Origin: Mariaggregatimicrobium sp964498785
Lineage (GTDB): Bacteria > Zhuqueibacterota > Zhuqueibacteria > Thermofontimicrobiales > Thiofontviventaceae
Direction of reading: 5' to 3'
DNA length: 64,000 nucleotides
Assembly (NCBI GenBank): GCA_964498785.1
Contig: CAZCJL010000007.1
Location: forward strand, 1-64,000
The position numbers and the translations under genes were made by a program. The notes under the pieces were generated by a model that saw only the letters and a program-made list of their open reading frames with translations, was not told the origin of the DNA and did not search any database. This document shows positions 8,758-18,913 of the stretch, piece after piece. The stretch's first letter is position 1. Each line of letters begins with the position of its first letter.

Positions 8758-11700
8758 ATGAAAAGCATTACTAAAAACTCAACTTTTGTCAATAAGTTGC
8801 TAATTATATTATTTTTGGCACTTGTCATCGGAAGTCATTATGCAACAGCGCAGGAGGGCGTTGTGCTGGATGATAAAACAAAGGTTTATTCTGATTCTCA
8901 ACAACTGTATAAAAGCAATGTCGATTACAGTTCATTTAGAAGAGCAGGCGTTCATGATGGTAATTTGATCAGGACGGCCTTTTCAAATTTTGGAAATTTG
9001 GGAAGCCGGACGATCGATATCCGGTTGGAATGGCCCAAAGGAAGTGGCACAAATTATGGCTTTGAATTTATTTTCTTTGTCGGCGCTGAAGTTGTAGATG
9101 CTCGAGGCGATACAATACATATTTTTTCTGAAAACTATACCGGCGGTCCTCGGGATCGGGCGCCGGATGACTCACATACCTACGGCTGGGAACCGCTTCC
9201 CGGTTATTATAATGACGGAGATTATGTCGGGGGAATTTCGGAAGATATCAATAAAAACGGCATCCTCGATCCCGGAGAAGACATTGATGGTAGTGGAAAA
9301 CTGACGGAAGAATTATATAATGATATCGAGTATCCCGCAATGAGCCATTTACCGCAGACCTGGCCCACCGATTGGCCTGCAAAAAGCTATCCCGGAGACG
9401 CCGGAAGTCGCAAGGGTTTATGGAACGGTGAGTATGGCGCTTATGTTCGGGCTGATCAGGAAAGTTACTACCTGATGGATGATCGTAATAATGATGAATT
9501 CCTGTACTATCCGTTTGTCTCTAACCATCAGGATACACTGCCATGGCCCGATGGACGACGAGGAATCGGGCTGGAAGTGGAGACACGCAATTACCAGTGG
9601 GCTGATGTAATGGCAGAAGATATCATTATTTCGATCTATCAGGTTAAAAATATCAGTGAAAAGGATTTAGAAAAATGTGTATTGGGAATGTATGTCGATG
9701 CGGATATTGGTACCTCCGGCCCAAGCAGTGACGCTGGTGATGACGCTTCCAGTTTTGATATTCGAGAGGATATTACATACCAGTGGGATTTAGACGGACT
9801 TTCAGCAAAGGGAAAGCCAACCGGACATTTTGGCTTTGCTTTTTTACAAAGCCCTGGAATTGATGATGATGGTATTGATAATGACCTCGACGGAATGATT
9901 GATGAAAGTCAGGAAAATGGCGTTGATGATGACGGGGATTGGCGTGCGTTTTCGGATGACAACGGCAATGGTGTGTGGGATTGGGAAGATCTCAATAATA
10001 ACGGGCTGTTGGATGAAGGGGAAGACCTGAATGGAAACGGATTATTGGATATTGAAGATTTGAATGATGACCTTGGCCAGGACGGACTTGGCCCGCTTGA
10101 TCCTGATTGGCCTGGTTTAGGGGTAGACCCTTATGAAGGCAATGGAGTACCGGATATACCAGAACCGAATTTCGAATATACGGATAATGACGAAATTGAT
10201 CAGATCGGATTAACCAGTTTCTATGGGACGTCTGCCGGAGATGTGCTCTCTGCTGATGAAGAAGCATGGTATGTGAAAACCAGCCCTGAAACCTTTACTG
10301 AAGCCACAGAGGGTCTTGATGTAGCATTCCACTATGCTTGTGGATATTTTTCACTTGATATGAAATCATCTGAACGGTTTGCAATTGCCTGTCTTGTTGG
10401 TAATGATGAAGATGACCTGTTCCGCAATAAACGAACCATGCAAGAAATTTATGATCATGATTACAATTTCAAGAAACCACCACTGGAACCGACAATTTTA
10501 GCAGCTATTCCCGGTGACCGTCGTGTTACATTAATTTGGGATGACAGGTCCGAAAGATCACGTGATCCGGTGTATGAGGAAGATTTTGGCTTATATAAGA
10601 TATATCGTTCAACGGATCCGGCATTTAATGATATTAAAACTGTAACCGACGCTTTCGGTAATCCGATTCTGTGGGAACCTATTGCACAGTTTGATTATGC
10701 TGACGGACTCACCGGCGCGCATCCGATTGCAATCGGCGAAACTGGCGCTCATTATGACATGGGGCGTGATACCGGGCTTAGACACACTTTTATTGATACA
10801 GATGTGCAAAACGGTCGCACCTACTATTATGCGGTTGTTGCAGTTGATAAAGGTTATGCGGATTGGTTTTATGAAAAAGGCGTCCATCATATTCCTGATC
10901 TACTGCCGACATGGCCCAGTGAGTGTGGCAAGGTTATTCAAACTGATATTTCCGGTAATGTTATCAGTAGTGGGCGAAACTGTGCTGTTGTTGTACCGAA
11001 CGCTCCGGCGTCTGGATATTCTTATCCTAAAGTCTCAGATAATATAGAGCACATTTCAGGTTATGGAAGTGGTAACGTGGATGTCTCGATTCTGCTGCCC
11101 GATGAAGTAAAACATGAACACCGTTATGCGATTACTTTTACAGACACGTTTAAAGAGCGCAGAACGCATACATACACAATTACCGACGTTACTGATCCTG
11201 ATAGCGCCAACCATGAAGTAATGTATCGCGGACCAGCTAATTTCGATCCGGCTGTTATGGATATGCGAATTCTGGATGGATTCAGCGTTTATATTGACAA
11301 TGATTCAGTTGCCGCACCGGATGAAGCAGCTTGGAAATATGGAAATAGCACTCTTACCGGAGATGTAAAACTAAGCACGGGAAGCTATGCTTTTGCAGCG
11401 CCTTATGATTATGAAATCCGTATTCTCAATCCAAATGCTGACACGACTTATGAAGTAATCAGCCGTTTTCGAATCCCTGTCAATTTCCAGGTATGGAATA
11501 CGACGCTAAACAGAAAAGAAGAATTTTCATTCACCGAATTTGGGATCCCTGACAGCACGATAACATCCAAGGATAAAATTCTTATTATTGCCAACCGCGA
11601 GGGAAGACGTTTCGATACGACCTGGGAAATTACATTTTATGTTCCGGCTCTTGCAGACACTATTTTACCGGAATATGGCGATGTGTTTTATTTTACTACC

Positions 11701-12099
11701 AAAAAGCCGTTCACTTCCGAAGATATTTTTGAGTTCTCTACATCTGGTTGGGGCTTTACCCCGGAACGCGCGAAAAATGATCTGCTGAATAATGTATATG
11801 TTGTGCCAGATCCTTATGTAGCCGTGAATACGATTGAAAAACCCATATTTAATGTCCGTGGTCGCGGGGAGCGACGGATCGATTTTGTTCATTTACCTAT
11901 GAAATGTACCATTAAGATTTTTACGATAAACGGTAAACTGGTACAAACACTCGAACATGACGCTCCGCATGATGATGGTTCCGAATCATGGAATTTGGTG
12001 ACAAAGGACGGACTGGACGTCGCATGGGGTACGTATTTTTACCATATCGATGCTCCGGGAGTTGGTGAAAAAGTTGGTAAATTTGCTATTATCAGGTAA
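8758..12099 (+). CDS. Large secreted protein with Asp-rich Ca2+-type loops, FnIII-like domain and C-terminal sorting-type domain
   Basis: The 1113-residue protein starts with a signal peptide (cleavage near ATAQ, residue about 32) behind GGAGG at 8743. It has dockerin/EF-hand-like Asp-Asn loops at about 157-187 (DINKNGILDPGED, DIDGSG) and a dense block at about 365-480 (NGLLDEGEDLNGNGLLD). A fibronectin-III-like stretch follows around 575-710. The C-terminal 110 residues (VYVVPDPY, then GRGERRIDF, IFTINGKLVQTLEH, GTYFYHIDAPG, KFAII) form a FlgD-like sorting domain that lacks NPFNP. A surface partner of the upstream TonB receptor, in a SusD-like role, is inferred from adjacency. I recognise no enzymatic domain. 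Confidence 0.75.
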   Translation: MKSITKNSTFVNKLLIILFLALVIGSHYATAQEGVVLDDKTKVYSDSQQLYKSNVDYSSFRRAGVHDGNLIRTAFSNFGNLGSRTIDIRLEWPKGSGTNYGFEFIFFVGAEVVDARGDTIHIFSENYTGGPRDRAPDDSHTYGWEPLPGYYNDGDYVGGISEDINKNGILDPGEDIDGSGKLTEELYNDIEYPAMSHLPQTWPTDWPAKSYPGDAGSRKGLWNGEYGAYVRADQESYYLMDDRNNDEFLYYPFVSNHQDTLPWPDGRRGIGLEVETRNYQWADVMAEDIIISIYQVKNISEKDLEKCVLGMYVDADIGTSGPSSDAGDDASSFDIREDITYQWDLDGLSAKGKPTGHFGFAFLQSPGIDDDGIDNDLDGMIDESQENGVDDDGDWRAFSDDNGNGVWDWEDLNNNGLLDEGEDLNGNGLLDIEDLNDDLGQDGLGPLDPDWPGLGVDPYEGNGVPDIPEPNFEYTDNDEIDQIGLTSFYGTSAGDVLSADEEAWYVKTSPETFTEATEGLDVAFHYACGYFSLDMKSSERFAIACLVGNDEDDLFRNKRTMQEIYDHDYNFKKPPLEPTILAAIPGDRRVTLIWDDRSERSRDPVYEEDFGLYKIYRSTDPAFNDIKTVTDAFGNPILWEPIAQFDYADGLTGAHPIAIGETGAHYDMGRDTGLRHTFIDTDVQNGRTYYYAVVAVDKGYADWFYEKGVHHIPDLLPTWPSECGKVIQTDISGNVISSGRNCAVVVPNAPASGYSYPKVSDNIEHISGYGSGNVDVSILLPDEVKHEHRYAITFTDTFKERRTHTYTITDVTDPDSANHEVMYRGPANFDPAVMDMRILDGFSVYIDNDSVAAPDEAAWKYGNSTLTGDVKLSTGSYAFAAPYDYEIRILNPNADTTYEVISRFRIPVNFQVWNTTLNRKEEFSFTEFGIPDSTITSKDKILIIANREGRRFDTTWEITFYVPALADTILPEYGDVFYFTTKKPFTSEDIFEFSTSGWGFTPERAKNDLLNNVYVVPDPYVAVNTIEKPIFNVRGRGERRIDFVHLPMKCTIKIFTINGKLVQTLEHDAPHDDGSESWNLVTKDGLDVAWGTYFYHIDAPGVGEKVGKFAIIR

Positions 12100-12158
12100 C
12101 GTTTTGTGTCTCTTGCATTATTTTTAAACGAGAGATAACAGCTATCGTTGTATAGGAT

Positions 12159-12192
12159 TGACTAATTCCATTATTAACAATGGGATTAGTCA
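12159..12192 (+). terminator. Hairpin after the 1113-residue gene
   Basis: TGACTAATTCCATT faces AATGGGATTAGTCA (13 of 14 pairs) across a 6-base loop, 60 bp after the stop codon. A CCTTTT tract follows. It is a probable terminator, although the U-run is short. Confidence 0.45.
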
Positions 12193-12251
12193 ACATCCTT
12201 TTGCGGTTTGACCTTGACGCGAAAAATCTGATGAGATTACGCATCAAGCTC

Positions 12252-12271
12252 GTAAATCGATTCCAAATTAG
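12252..12271. repeat. 20-bp intergenic repeat, copy 1
   Basis: GTAAATCGATTCCAAATTAG is present here and exactly at 31191-31210. Both copies lie between secreted-protein genes. The role is unknown. Confidence 0.55.
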
Positions 12272-12393
12272 CGTACTTGGGCAACAGTTTGTAGCGTTGT
12301 TGCACTCCAGAGCTTTTTGACCAGATAAAAATGTAATTATTGCCAAAGTATTTAACAAACGTTTTACTGATTACTATTTGAGGAGGAAGATAC

Positions 12394-14028
12394 GTGAAGA
12401 ATAAAATGATCGTTGCAACTGTTTTGTTTCTGATATTTGGCCTCTTAAATCTTTTTGCACAAGTTGATAAGCCGAACGAAATGTTTGGACGGGTATGGGA
12501 TGGCGGTACTGGCTTTACTAAAACCATTTCAAGAGCCTGGGAAATTATGGCTGATTTTGACATTGATAATGACGGAAAAAAGGAATTTGCAGCGTTTGAC
12601 GCAGACAAAACAACCATTTATGTCTGGGAATCTCACGGCAATGGGAACAACCAGTATGATCTGATCTGGCAGAAAACTTTTGAAGGAGGTAGCGAAAGAA
12701 GTTTATTTCATGGGGATTTAGACAATGATGGGTTCCCGGAATTAATCGTCGCTCATGAAGCTCCGGAAGGCGATGATGCATTGAAAATATTCGAATGGGA
12801 TGGCACAGATGATGGAATTCCGTTAGAGCCATCTTATAGCTATGATCCTCCTCGTAACAATGGCAATGCAATGGCATTGGAAGCCACAAGCCAGTTAATA
12901 AATATTGATTCTGATCCTGAGCCGGAATTTGTTTTTACCTATCGCGGACAGGTGGGGCTCTATCTGTCGATTTTCTCGCTGGAAAACAGTGATTTAGATA
13001 ATCCGGTCTGGAAAGTTGAATTTGAAGAAAGACCTACTGAGGGAGCGGCATTGGCAGATCGCGTTCATGGCGCTGGTATCGGTGATATCAATAATGATGG
13101 CTTCATGGATGTTTTATGCTCCAGTGATGGCGATCCGGGCGCATTCTATGTATTTACAAACACTGGCAAAGATACTTATGAAAAAGTAAAAAGATGGGAC
13201 CCCTCTGAATTACCGGAAATTTACACTGGCTGTCAATCCACTATCATTATTACAGATATTAATCAGGATGGCAAAAACGAGGGATTTATATTCGGACAAT
13301 TAGGGATGGTTTATGTGATTCATGATGTTACGGATTTAACCACAATTTTCGACTCCGATCATTTCATTGATTTAATCTATTTATTTGAAGATGCAAATTA
13401 CCGTGGTGGTGTTGTCGGAGATTTGGATGGTGATGGTTACCCTGATTTATATTTTGCCGGAAATGCAAATAACACCATACTGGATTTGGAATGGGTGAAT
13501 GCGACCGGGGATAATGATGTTACCAATATCGATAATTATGGAATTTACATCATTTTCGAGGATCTGACACAAAAATTGGAATTTGTTCAAACGGCTATTG
13601 GCGATTTGGATGGAGATGGTATGAACCATGGTGATTTGGTGACAAGCATCAGTCCGGCTGTGGGAGATGATGCCGGTATCTTTGTAATAGAGTATGATCC
13701 GGTCTCAGAAATCAGCGCGGTTGCCATTCATTTGCCAGAAATTTTACCTGAAAGATTTTCTCTATTTCAAAACTATCCCAACCCGTTTAATCCGCAAACC
13801 AAAATTGTATATGATATACCGCACGGTTCAAATGTTTCTTTAGAAGTCTTCGATATTTCAGGCAAAAAAATAGCAACATTAGTGGATAAACACCAGGGAA
13901 TCGGACAACATGAAGTTACCTGGTCAGGAAAAGATCAGTTTAATAATCCGGTTGCCAGTGGTTTGTATTTTTATCGAATACACGCTCGCGATTTTATCGC
14001 AACTAAAAAAATGCTTTTTGTTAAATAA
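12394..14028 (+). CDS. Secreted FG-GAP/VCBS propeller protein with T9SS-type sorting domain
   Basis: The 544-residue protein has a signal peptide (cleavage near LFAQ, residue 23) behind GGAGGAAG. Its body contains repeated Ca2+-binding FG-GAP/VCBS loops (DIDNDGKKEF, DLDNDGFPEL, DINNDGFMDV, DINQDGKNEG, DLDGDGYPDL), which indicates a beta-propeller. Unlike the genes that follow it has no ASPIC/UnbV domain. Residues 452-544 are the sorting domain (NYPNPFNP from 460, ending KKMLFVK). It lies 17 bp before the first UnbV paralogue and is probably the first gene of that operon. It resembles the FG-GAP protein at 39873-41483. The ligand is unknown. Confidence 0.85.
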   Translation: MKNKMIVATVLFLIFGLLNLFAQVDKPNEMFGRVWDGGTGFTKTISRAWEIMADFDIDNDGKKEFAAFDADKTTIYVWESHGNGNNQYDLIWQKTFEGGSERSLFHGDLDNDGFPELIVAHEAPEGDDALKIFEWDGTDDGIPLEPSYSYDPPRNNGNAMALEATSQLINIDSDPEPEFVFTYRGQVGLYLSIFSLENSDLDNPVWKVEFEERPTEGAALADRVHGAGIGDINNDGFMDVLCSSDGDPGAFYVFTNTGKDTYEKVKRWDPSELPEIYTGCQSTIIITDINQDGKNEGFIFGQLGMVYVIHDVTDLTTIFDSDHFIDLIYLFEDANYRGGVVGDLDGDGYPDLYFAGNANNTILDLEWVNATGDNDVTNIDNYGIYIIFEDLTQKLEFVQTAIGDLDGDGMNHGDLVTSISPAVGDDAGIFVIEYDPVSEISAVAIHLPEILPERFSLFQNYPNPFNPQTKIVYDIPHGSNVSLEVFDISGKKIATLVDKHQGIGQHEVTWSGKDQFNNPVASGLYFYRIHARDFIATKKMLFVK

Positions 14029-14045
14029 AATGAATGAGGTAAACT

Positions 14046-15845
14046 ATGAAATCAATTGTTAATATTTTATTTTTGTTAGTAATTATCGCCGGTGGCGTAA
14101 TGGCTCAAGACATTCCGTTTTTTGAAGTCGCTGATAATGAAGCGTTAGGGCTAACGCCTGTCTTGTTAGACCGATGGGGATGTTCCGCGGCTGATATTGA
14201 CAGAGATGGCTGGCCCGATATCTACAATAATAAATGGCGCGGACGTCTGGAAAGCCAGATTTATATGAACGAGGAAGGTTTTTTTACTGACATCTACGGC
14301 AATTCTCCGGAACTCGCGGCTGCCGAAATGGACGGTAATGCTACCAGAACTCCTGTCCTTGTTGATTATGATAATGATGGCGACCGGGACCTTTGGCTTG
14401 GCACCGACTACGCCCATTTCTTATTCCGAAATGACGATGGTGTATTTGTCAATGTCACAGAGGATATGGGAATCGAAAGCGGCGTACCGGGATTTGTATC
14501 TGTTTACGGATATGAAATGAGCGCCTGGATCGATTGGGACCTTGATGGAGACCTGGATATGCTGGTCGCGCAAACAAACAATCCGGATTATATTTTCTTA
14601 CGCAATGATGGCGATCAATTTGTCGATATCGCCGCGGAAGTCGGACTGGCAGGGATGAATGAATTGGGCGAAAGGGGCGACCGCGGTTACGATACCGGAC
14701 GAATTCAGTGGATTGACTGGGACGGGGATGGCGATCCGGATTTGTCAGCCGGATGGAAATTATTCCGCAATGATGACGGCTACTTAAATGAAGTTTCCGA
14801 AAGCGTTGGATTTTTGCCTTTTCATGAAATTCGATTCTGTGATTGGTTTGATTACGATCTGGATGGCGACTTCGATTTCTTCGTGCAAGGGTATCAACTG
14901 CGAGATGAGCTGTGGCAAAATGACAACGGAACTTTTGTTAATGTAACACAGGACGTTGGCCTGGACCTGTTCACTGATGACGGACAGGCATCATTAAATA
15001 TCGGCGATTTTGATAACGATGGCGATGAAGACTTGTTCTTTTCAATCAATGACTGGGAAGATATCGAAGCCCTGTTAATCAATCATGAAGAAGATGGTGT
15101 TCGTAGTCTTATCGAAGTTGCAACTTTTGCCGGATTTGGCATTGTCGGTGATCGTAAAGGCGCGGCAATATTAGATTATGATATGGATGGTCTGCTCGAT
15201 ATTTTTTGCCCGTCATTGCAATATGGAAGCCTTGTCTACCACAACCTCGGTCCCGAAGTTATGAATAACTGGATCGGTCTGGATTTATGGGGCACTGAAT
15301 CGAATAAAGACGGTGTCGGATCGCTGGTTGAATGTTATGCCGGTGATGCAAAATACGTTCGTTATAAAGTAACGCCAAGCACCTGGAAAGTTCAGGATAA
15401 TCCGTACATCCATTTCGGTATCGGTCAGGCAACAAACATCGATTCCGTGGTTATTCACTGGCCGGCAGGAAACAAACAGGTTCTTACTGATTTGGCAATC
15501 AATCAATATCATAAAATTGAAGAATCCGGCGGAACGAGTGTTCAGATTGCAGATATTCAGGCGCCTCAAACATTGTCGCTGGCCCAGAATTATCCCAATC
15601 CGTTTAATCCCACAACGACGATTCGCTATGAATTGCCTGAAAATTCGGATGTGTTATTGGAAGTTTATAATATTGCTGGTCAAAAAGTATCAACACTGGT
15701 GAGTGCACAACAACACGCAGGTCGCCAGGAAGTTGCCTGGAACGGTAAAGATGTCCGTGGTAACGAGATGCCAAGCGGTGTCTATCTTTATCGTCTGCGT
15801 GTCAATGATAGTGTGTTAACCAAAAAAATGATGCTTGTCAGATAA
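14046..15845 (+). CDS. Secreted ASPIC/UnbV propeller protein, paralogue 1
   Basis: The 599-residue protein has a signal peptide cut after VMA20. Seven Ca2+-type loops (DIDRDGWPDI, DYDNDGDRDL, DWDLDGDLDM, DWDGDGDPDL, DYDLDGDFDF, DFDNDGDEDL, DYDMDGLLDI) predict a seven-bladed integrin-like propeller over about 25-395. An ASPIC/UnbV domain follows at about 400-490 (NNWIGLDLWG, HFGIGQATNIDSVVIHWP), then a T9SS-type sorting domain with NYPNPFNP at 515. The family resembles human CRTAC1 and its function in bacteria is unknown. GAGGT precedes the start. The last third of its UnbV coding sequence is almost identical in DNA to paralogue 2, unlike the rest. Confidence 0.88.
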   Translation: MKSIVNILFLLVIIAGGVMAQDIPFFEVADNEALGLTPVLLDRWGCSAADIDRDGWPDIYNNKWRGRLESQIYMNEEGFFTDIYGNSPELAAAEMDGNATRTPVLVDYDNDGDRDLWLGTDYAHFLFRNDDGVFVNVTEDMGIESGVPGFVSVYGYEMSAWIDWDLDGDLDMLVAQTNNPDYIFLRNDGDQFVDIAAEVGLAGMNELGERGDRGYDTGRIQWIDWDGDGDPDLSAGWKLFRNDDGYLNEVSESVGFLPFHEIRFCDWFDYDLDGDFDFFVQGYQLRDELWQNDNGTFVNVTQDVGLDLFTDDGQASLNIGDFDNDGDEDLFFSINDWEDIEALLINHEEDGVRSLIEVATFAGFGIVGDRKGAAILDYDMDGLLDIFCPSLQYGSLVYHNLGPEVMNNWIGLDLWGTESNKDGVGSLVECYAGDAKYVRYKVTPSTWKVQDNPYIHFGIGQATNIDSVVIHWPAGNKQVLTDLAINQYHKIEESGGTSVQIADIQAPQTLSLAQNYPNPFNPTTTIRYELPENSDVLLEVYNIAGQKVSTLVSAQQHAGRQEVAWNGKDVRGNEMPSGVYLYRLRVNDSVLTKKMMLVR

Positions 15846-15866
15846 AGTTAAAATGAGGATTGAAAA

Positions 15867-17675
15867 ATGAGAAATTTAAGTCTTATTTTCACAATTCTAC
15901 TTATTTTTGCTTGCGTTGCTTTGGCTCAGGACGTCCCGTGGTTTGAAGTTGTTGAAAATGATCAATTGGGCTTAACACCAGTTTTTGCAGCCAGATGGGG
16001 TTGTTCGGTCGCGGATATTGACCGGAATGGATGGCCAGATGTTTATAATCCCAAATGGCACGGAAGTTTGGAAAGCCAAATTTTTATGAATGATAATGGG
16101 TATTTTACCGAAATAATGAGCAATTCCCCTGAACTGATAGAAGCAGAAGTTAACGGAGCCTGGGATCGTACTCCTGTTATGGTTGATTATGACAATGATG
16201 GAGATCGAGACCTCATGCTTGGAACAGCTTATAATCTGTTTTTATTTCGCAACGATAATAGTGTATTTACCGATGTTACAGATCAGATGGGAATTGTGAG
16301 TGGTATCCCTGGATTCGTATCTACCTATGGCTATGAAATGAGTGCCTGGATTGATTGGGATTTGGATGGCGATCTCGATGCTTTGGTAGTTCAAACAAAT
16401 AATCCGGACTATATTTTTTACAGGAATGACGGGGATCAATTTATAGATATTGCTGCTGAGGTCGGATTAACTGGCATGAATGAAATGGGTAATATGACCG
16501 ACCGTGGTTGGCATACTGGCCGAATACAATGGATCGATTGGGATAATGATGGTGATCCCGATTTATCCGCTGGTTATAAATTATTTCGAAATGATAATGG
16601 GTACCTGAACGAGGTTTCTGAATCCGTTGGTTTTTTGCCATATAAAGAAATTCGTTTTTGTGACTGGTTCGATTATGATCTTGATGGCGATTTCGATTTT
16701 ATTCTCCAGGGGTACGAAGGCCATGATGAAGTTTGGATAAATGAAGGCGGTTCCTTTCGCGATGCGACTCATGAAACCGGATTCGATCTTTTTACAAAAT
16801 CACATCAAGCCTGTTTGAATGTTGGTGATCTTGATAACGATGCAGATGAAGATGTCTTTATACAGATTAACGACTGGACAGGCGACGACATTGAAGCGCT
16901 GTTATTAAACGATGATTATGAAGGGGTTAGAAGTTTTGTTGATGTGGGGCAATTTGCAAATTTGTTGAAATTGGGAGATCGTAAGGGCTCTGGTTTAATC
17001 GATTATGATATGGATGGAAAATTGGATATATATATTGCTTCTGTCGAGTTCAACAGTATTGTGTATCATAACGAGGGAACCGAAATCCCGAATAATTGGA
17101 TCGGACTGGACTTGTGGGGAATAAAATCAAATAAAGATGCATTGGGCAGTCGCGTAACGCTTTATGCCGGTGGAAAGCAGCAGGTTCGCTACAGAAGGGC
17201 TGCGACCACCTGGCGTTTACAGGATAGACCCTATGTCCATTTCGGTATCGGTCAGGCAACACATATTGATTCTGTCGTTATTCACTGGCCGGCAGGAAAC
17301 AAACAGGTTCTTACTGATTTGGCAATCAATCAATATCATAAAATTGAAGAATCCGGCGGAACAAGTGTTCAGATTGCAGATATTCAGGCGCCGCAAACAT
17401 TGTCGCTGGCCCAGAATTATCCCAATCCGTTTAATCCCGTAACAACGATTCGCTACAGTTTGGCCAAACAAGAAAATGTGACGCTGAAAATTTTCAATGT
17501 TCGGGGAGAGGAAATTTCAACATTGGTCGCTGGTGAAAATCAGCAGGCTGGTCAGTATTCTGTGGTGTGGGATAGCAAAGATAATAACGGGCACAATGTT
17601 TCTTCAGGAATCTATGTGTATCAGTTACAAGCAGGCGAGCATATCTCTTCTAAAAAAATGACTTTACTTAAATGA
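15867..17675 (+). CDS. Secreted ASPIC/UnbV propeller protein, paralogue 2
   Basis: The 602-residue protein, 21 bp after paralogue 1, has the same plan: signal peptide cut near ALA20, seven DxDxDG-type loops (one, DLDNDADEDV, has Ala for Gly), UnbV domain at about 405-490 and NYPNPFNP from 517. It is the closest relative of paralogue 1, with the same long insert between blades 3 and 4 (GMNEMGNMTDRG). Bases 17278-17437 match paralogue 1 at 158 of 160 positions, whereas its sorting domain after NPFNP differs strongly. That points to a local recombination event. The gene precedes the sialidase-like gene by 30 bp. Confidence 0.88.
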   Translation: MRNLSLIFTILLIFACVALAQDVPWFEVVENDQLGLTPVFAARWGCSVADIDRNGWPDVYNPKWHGSLESQIFMNDNGYFTEIMSNSPELIEAEVNGAWDRTPVMVDYDNDGDRDLMLGTAYNLFLFRNDNSVFTDVTDQMGIVSGIPGFVSTYGYEMSAWIDWDLDGDLDALVVQTNNPDYIFYRNDGDQFIDIAAEVGLTGMNEMGNMTDRGWHTGRIQWIDWDNDGDPDLSAGYKLFRNDNGYLNEVSESVGFLPYKEIRFCDWFDYDLDGDFDFILQGYEGHDEVWINEGGSFRDATHETGFDLFTKSHQACLNVGDLDNDADEDVFIQINDWTGDDIEALLLNDDYEGVRSFVDVGQFANLLKLGDRKGSGLIDYDMDGKLDIYIASVEFNSIVYHNEGTEIPNNWIGLDLWGIKSNKDALGSRVTLYAGGKQQVRYRRAATTWRLQDRPYVHFGIGQATHIDSVVIHWPAGNKQVLTDLAINQYHKIEESGGTSVQIADIQAPQTLSLAQNYPNPFNPVTTIRYSLAKQENVTLKIFNVRGEEISTLVAGENQQAGQYSVVWDSKDNNGHNVSSGIYVYQLQAGEHISSKKMTLLK

Positions 17676-17705
17676 TTGAATGATGTTTCAAGGAGTAACC
17701 TTTAA

Positions 17706-18776
17706 ATGAATTTTGTATACCGATTACTGGTGAGTCTTTTAATAATCATGTCATGCTTTACAGCAATTACGGTGCATGCTGATGAATTGCCCAAAGTCCG
17801 GTTGGTTTCAGTAGAGCGGATATTCGACAACGGCGAACACAATGCATTCACTGATATGTGCAGGTTTAATGGCAAATATTACATAGTATTTCGTAGTTGT
17901 CCGGATGGGCACATGGTATATCCCAGTTCATCAATTATCATCATTGCCAGCGATGATGGAAAAAAGTGGGAACAGGTTCACCAGTTCAATGTATTGATGC
18001 GCGATGTGCGGGACCCACATTTTCTGATTTTTCAGGATAAGCTGTTTGTGTATACAGGCACCTGGCATTGTAAACATCGCTATGCGAATTCTGAAGACAG
18101 GGATATCAACTTACATTTAGGCTATGGCGTCTGGTCATCTGATGGTGGAAAATGGAGCGAGCCACAAATGCTCGATGGTACATTCGGGCACTATATCTGG
18201 CGGGCGGCAACTTATAACGGAAAAGCCTATTTGTGCGGCAGACGGTTGCGTGAATTTGCCGTGGTGCCGCGTTCGGATGAGAGCAAGAAATTCATCGAAG
18301 CCGCAATGCTGGAAAGCGATGACGGACTGATTTGGCGGAAAGCAGCCCTGTTTCAGGAATTGCACGGAGATGAAACTGCTTTCCTGTTTGAAGCGGATGG
18401 AAGTGTATTAGCCGTTGCCCGCCAGGATACGAACGCTCAGTTATTGAGAGCCAGGCCGCCATACAAAGAGTGGGATCGTAACGGCCTCGGCAGATATATT
18501 GGCGGTCCGCTTGTAACAAAGTGGAATGAGCATTATCTCGTTGGCGGACGAAAGCTGGTCGATGGTGTAAAAACAACGGTTTTTTACTGGTTAGTAAATG
18601 ATCAGCTTCACGAATGTATTGCATTGCCCAGCGGCGGCGATAATTCATATCCGGGATTTGTTGAGCTGAGCGATAACCGGGCGCTGGTTTCATACTATTC
18701 ATCTCATGAAAATGATGAAAAAGGGCAACCCATTACAGCAATTTATCTGGCGGTGTTAGAGATCGGTGATGAATAA
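17706..18776 (+). CDS. Secreted sialidase-like propeller protein (Asp-box repeats)
   Basis: The 356-residue protein has a signal peptide (cleavage near VHA25) behind AAGGAG. Three Asp-box motifs (S/T-x-D-x-G-x-x-W type) start at about S82, S145 and S204 (ASDDGKKW, SSDGGKW, ESDDGLIW), typical of sialidase-fold six-bladed propellers. DETAFLFEADGSVLAVARQD resembles the region around the catalytic Glu of exo-sialidases and related hydrolases. I do not see a clear RIP motif, so true sialidase activity is uncertain; another propeller glycosidase is possible. It has no sorting domain, so it may stay periplasmic. It sits inside the UnbV array and could release the sialic acid used by nanA. Confidence 0.7.
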   Translation: MNFVYRLLVSLLIIMSCFTAITVHADELPKVRLVSVERIFDNGEHNAFTDMCRFNGKYYIVFRSCPDGHMVYPSSSIIIIASDDGKKWEQVHQFNVLMRDVRDPHFLIFQDKLFVYTGTWHCKHRYANSEDRDINLHLGYGVWSSDGGKWSEPQMLDGTFGHYIWRAATYNGKAYLCGRRLREFAVVPRSDESKKFIEAAMLESDDGLIWRKAALFQELHGDETAFLFEADGSVLAVARQDTNAQLLRARPPYKEWDRNGLGRYIGGPLVTKWNEHYLVGGRKLVDGVKTTVFYWLVNDQLHECIALPSGGDNSYPGFVELSDNRALVSYYSSHENDEKGQPITAIYLAVLEIGDE

Positions 18777-18784
18777 AATATTTG

Positions 18785-18819
18785 AATCCTTGCGAAGGTT
18801 TTAACGTTTCGCAAGGATT
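18785..18819 (+). terminator. Strong hairpin after the sialidase-like gene
   Basis: AATCCTTGCGAA and TTCGCAAGGATT form a perfect 12-bp stem with an 11-base loop, 9 bp after the stop. It lacks a good U-tract, so it may be a dispersed palindromic repeat as much as a terminator. The core CCTTGCGAAGGTTT recurs in the large palindrome at 52283-52461. It separates two probable transcription units of the array. Confidence 0.55.
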
Positions 18820-18913
18820 AAGCTTGCAAAAGAGTGGATCTCGAAAAGTCAATCCAGGCTAAGTGATTGGCGTCGTAATGAATGATTCTTTCGTTTTTGA
18901 AAGGAAATAATAC

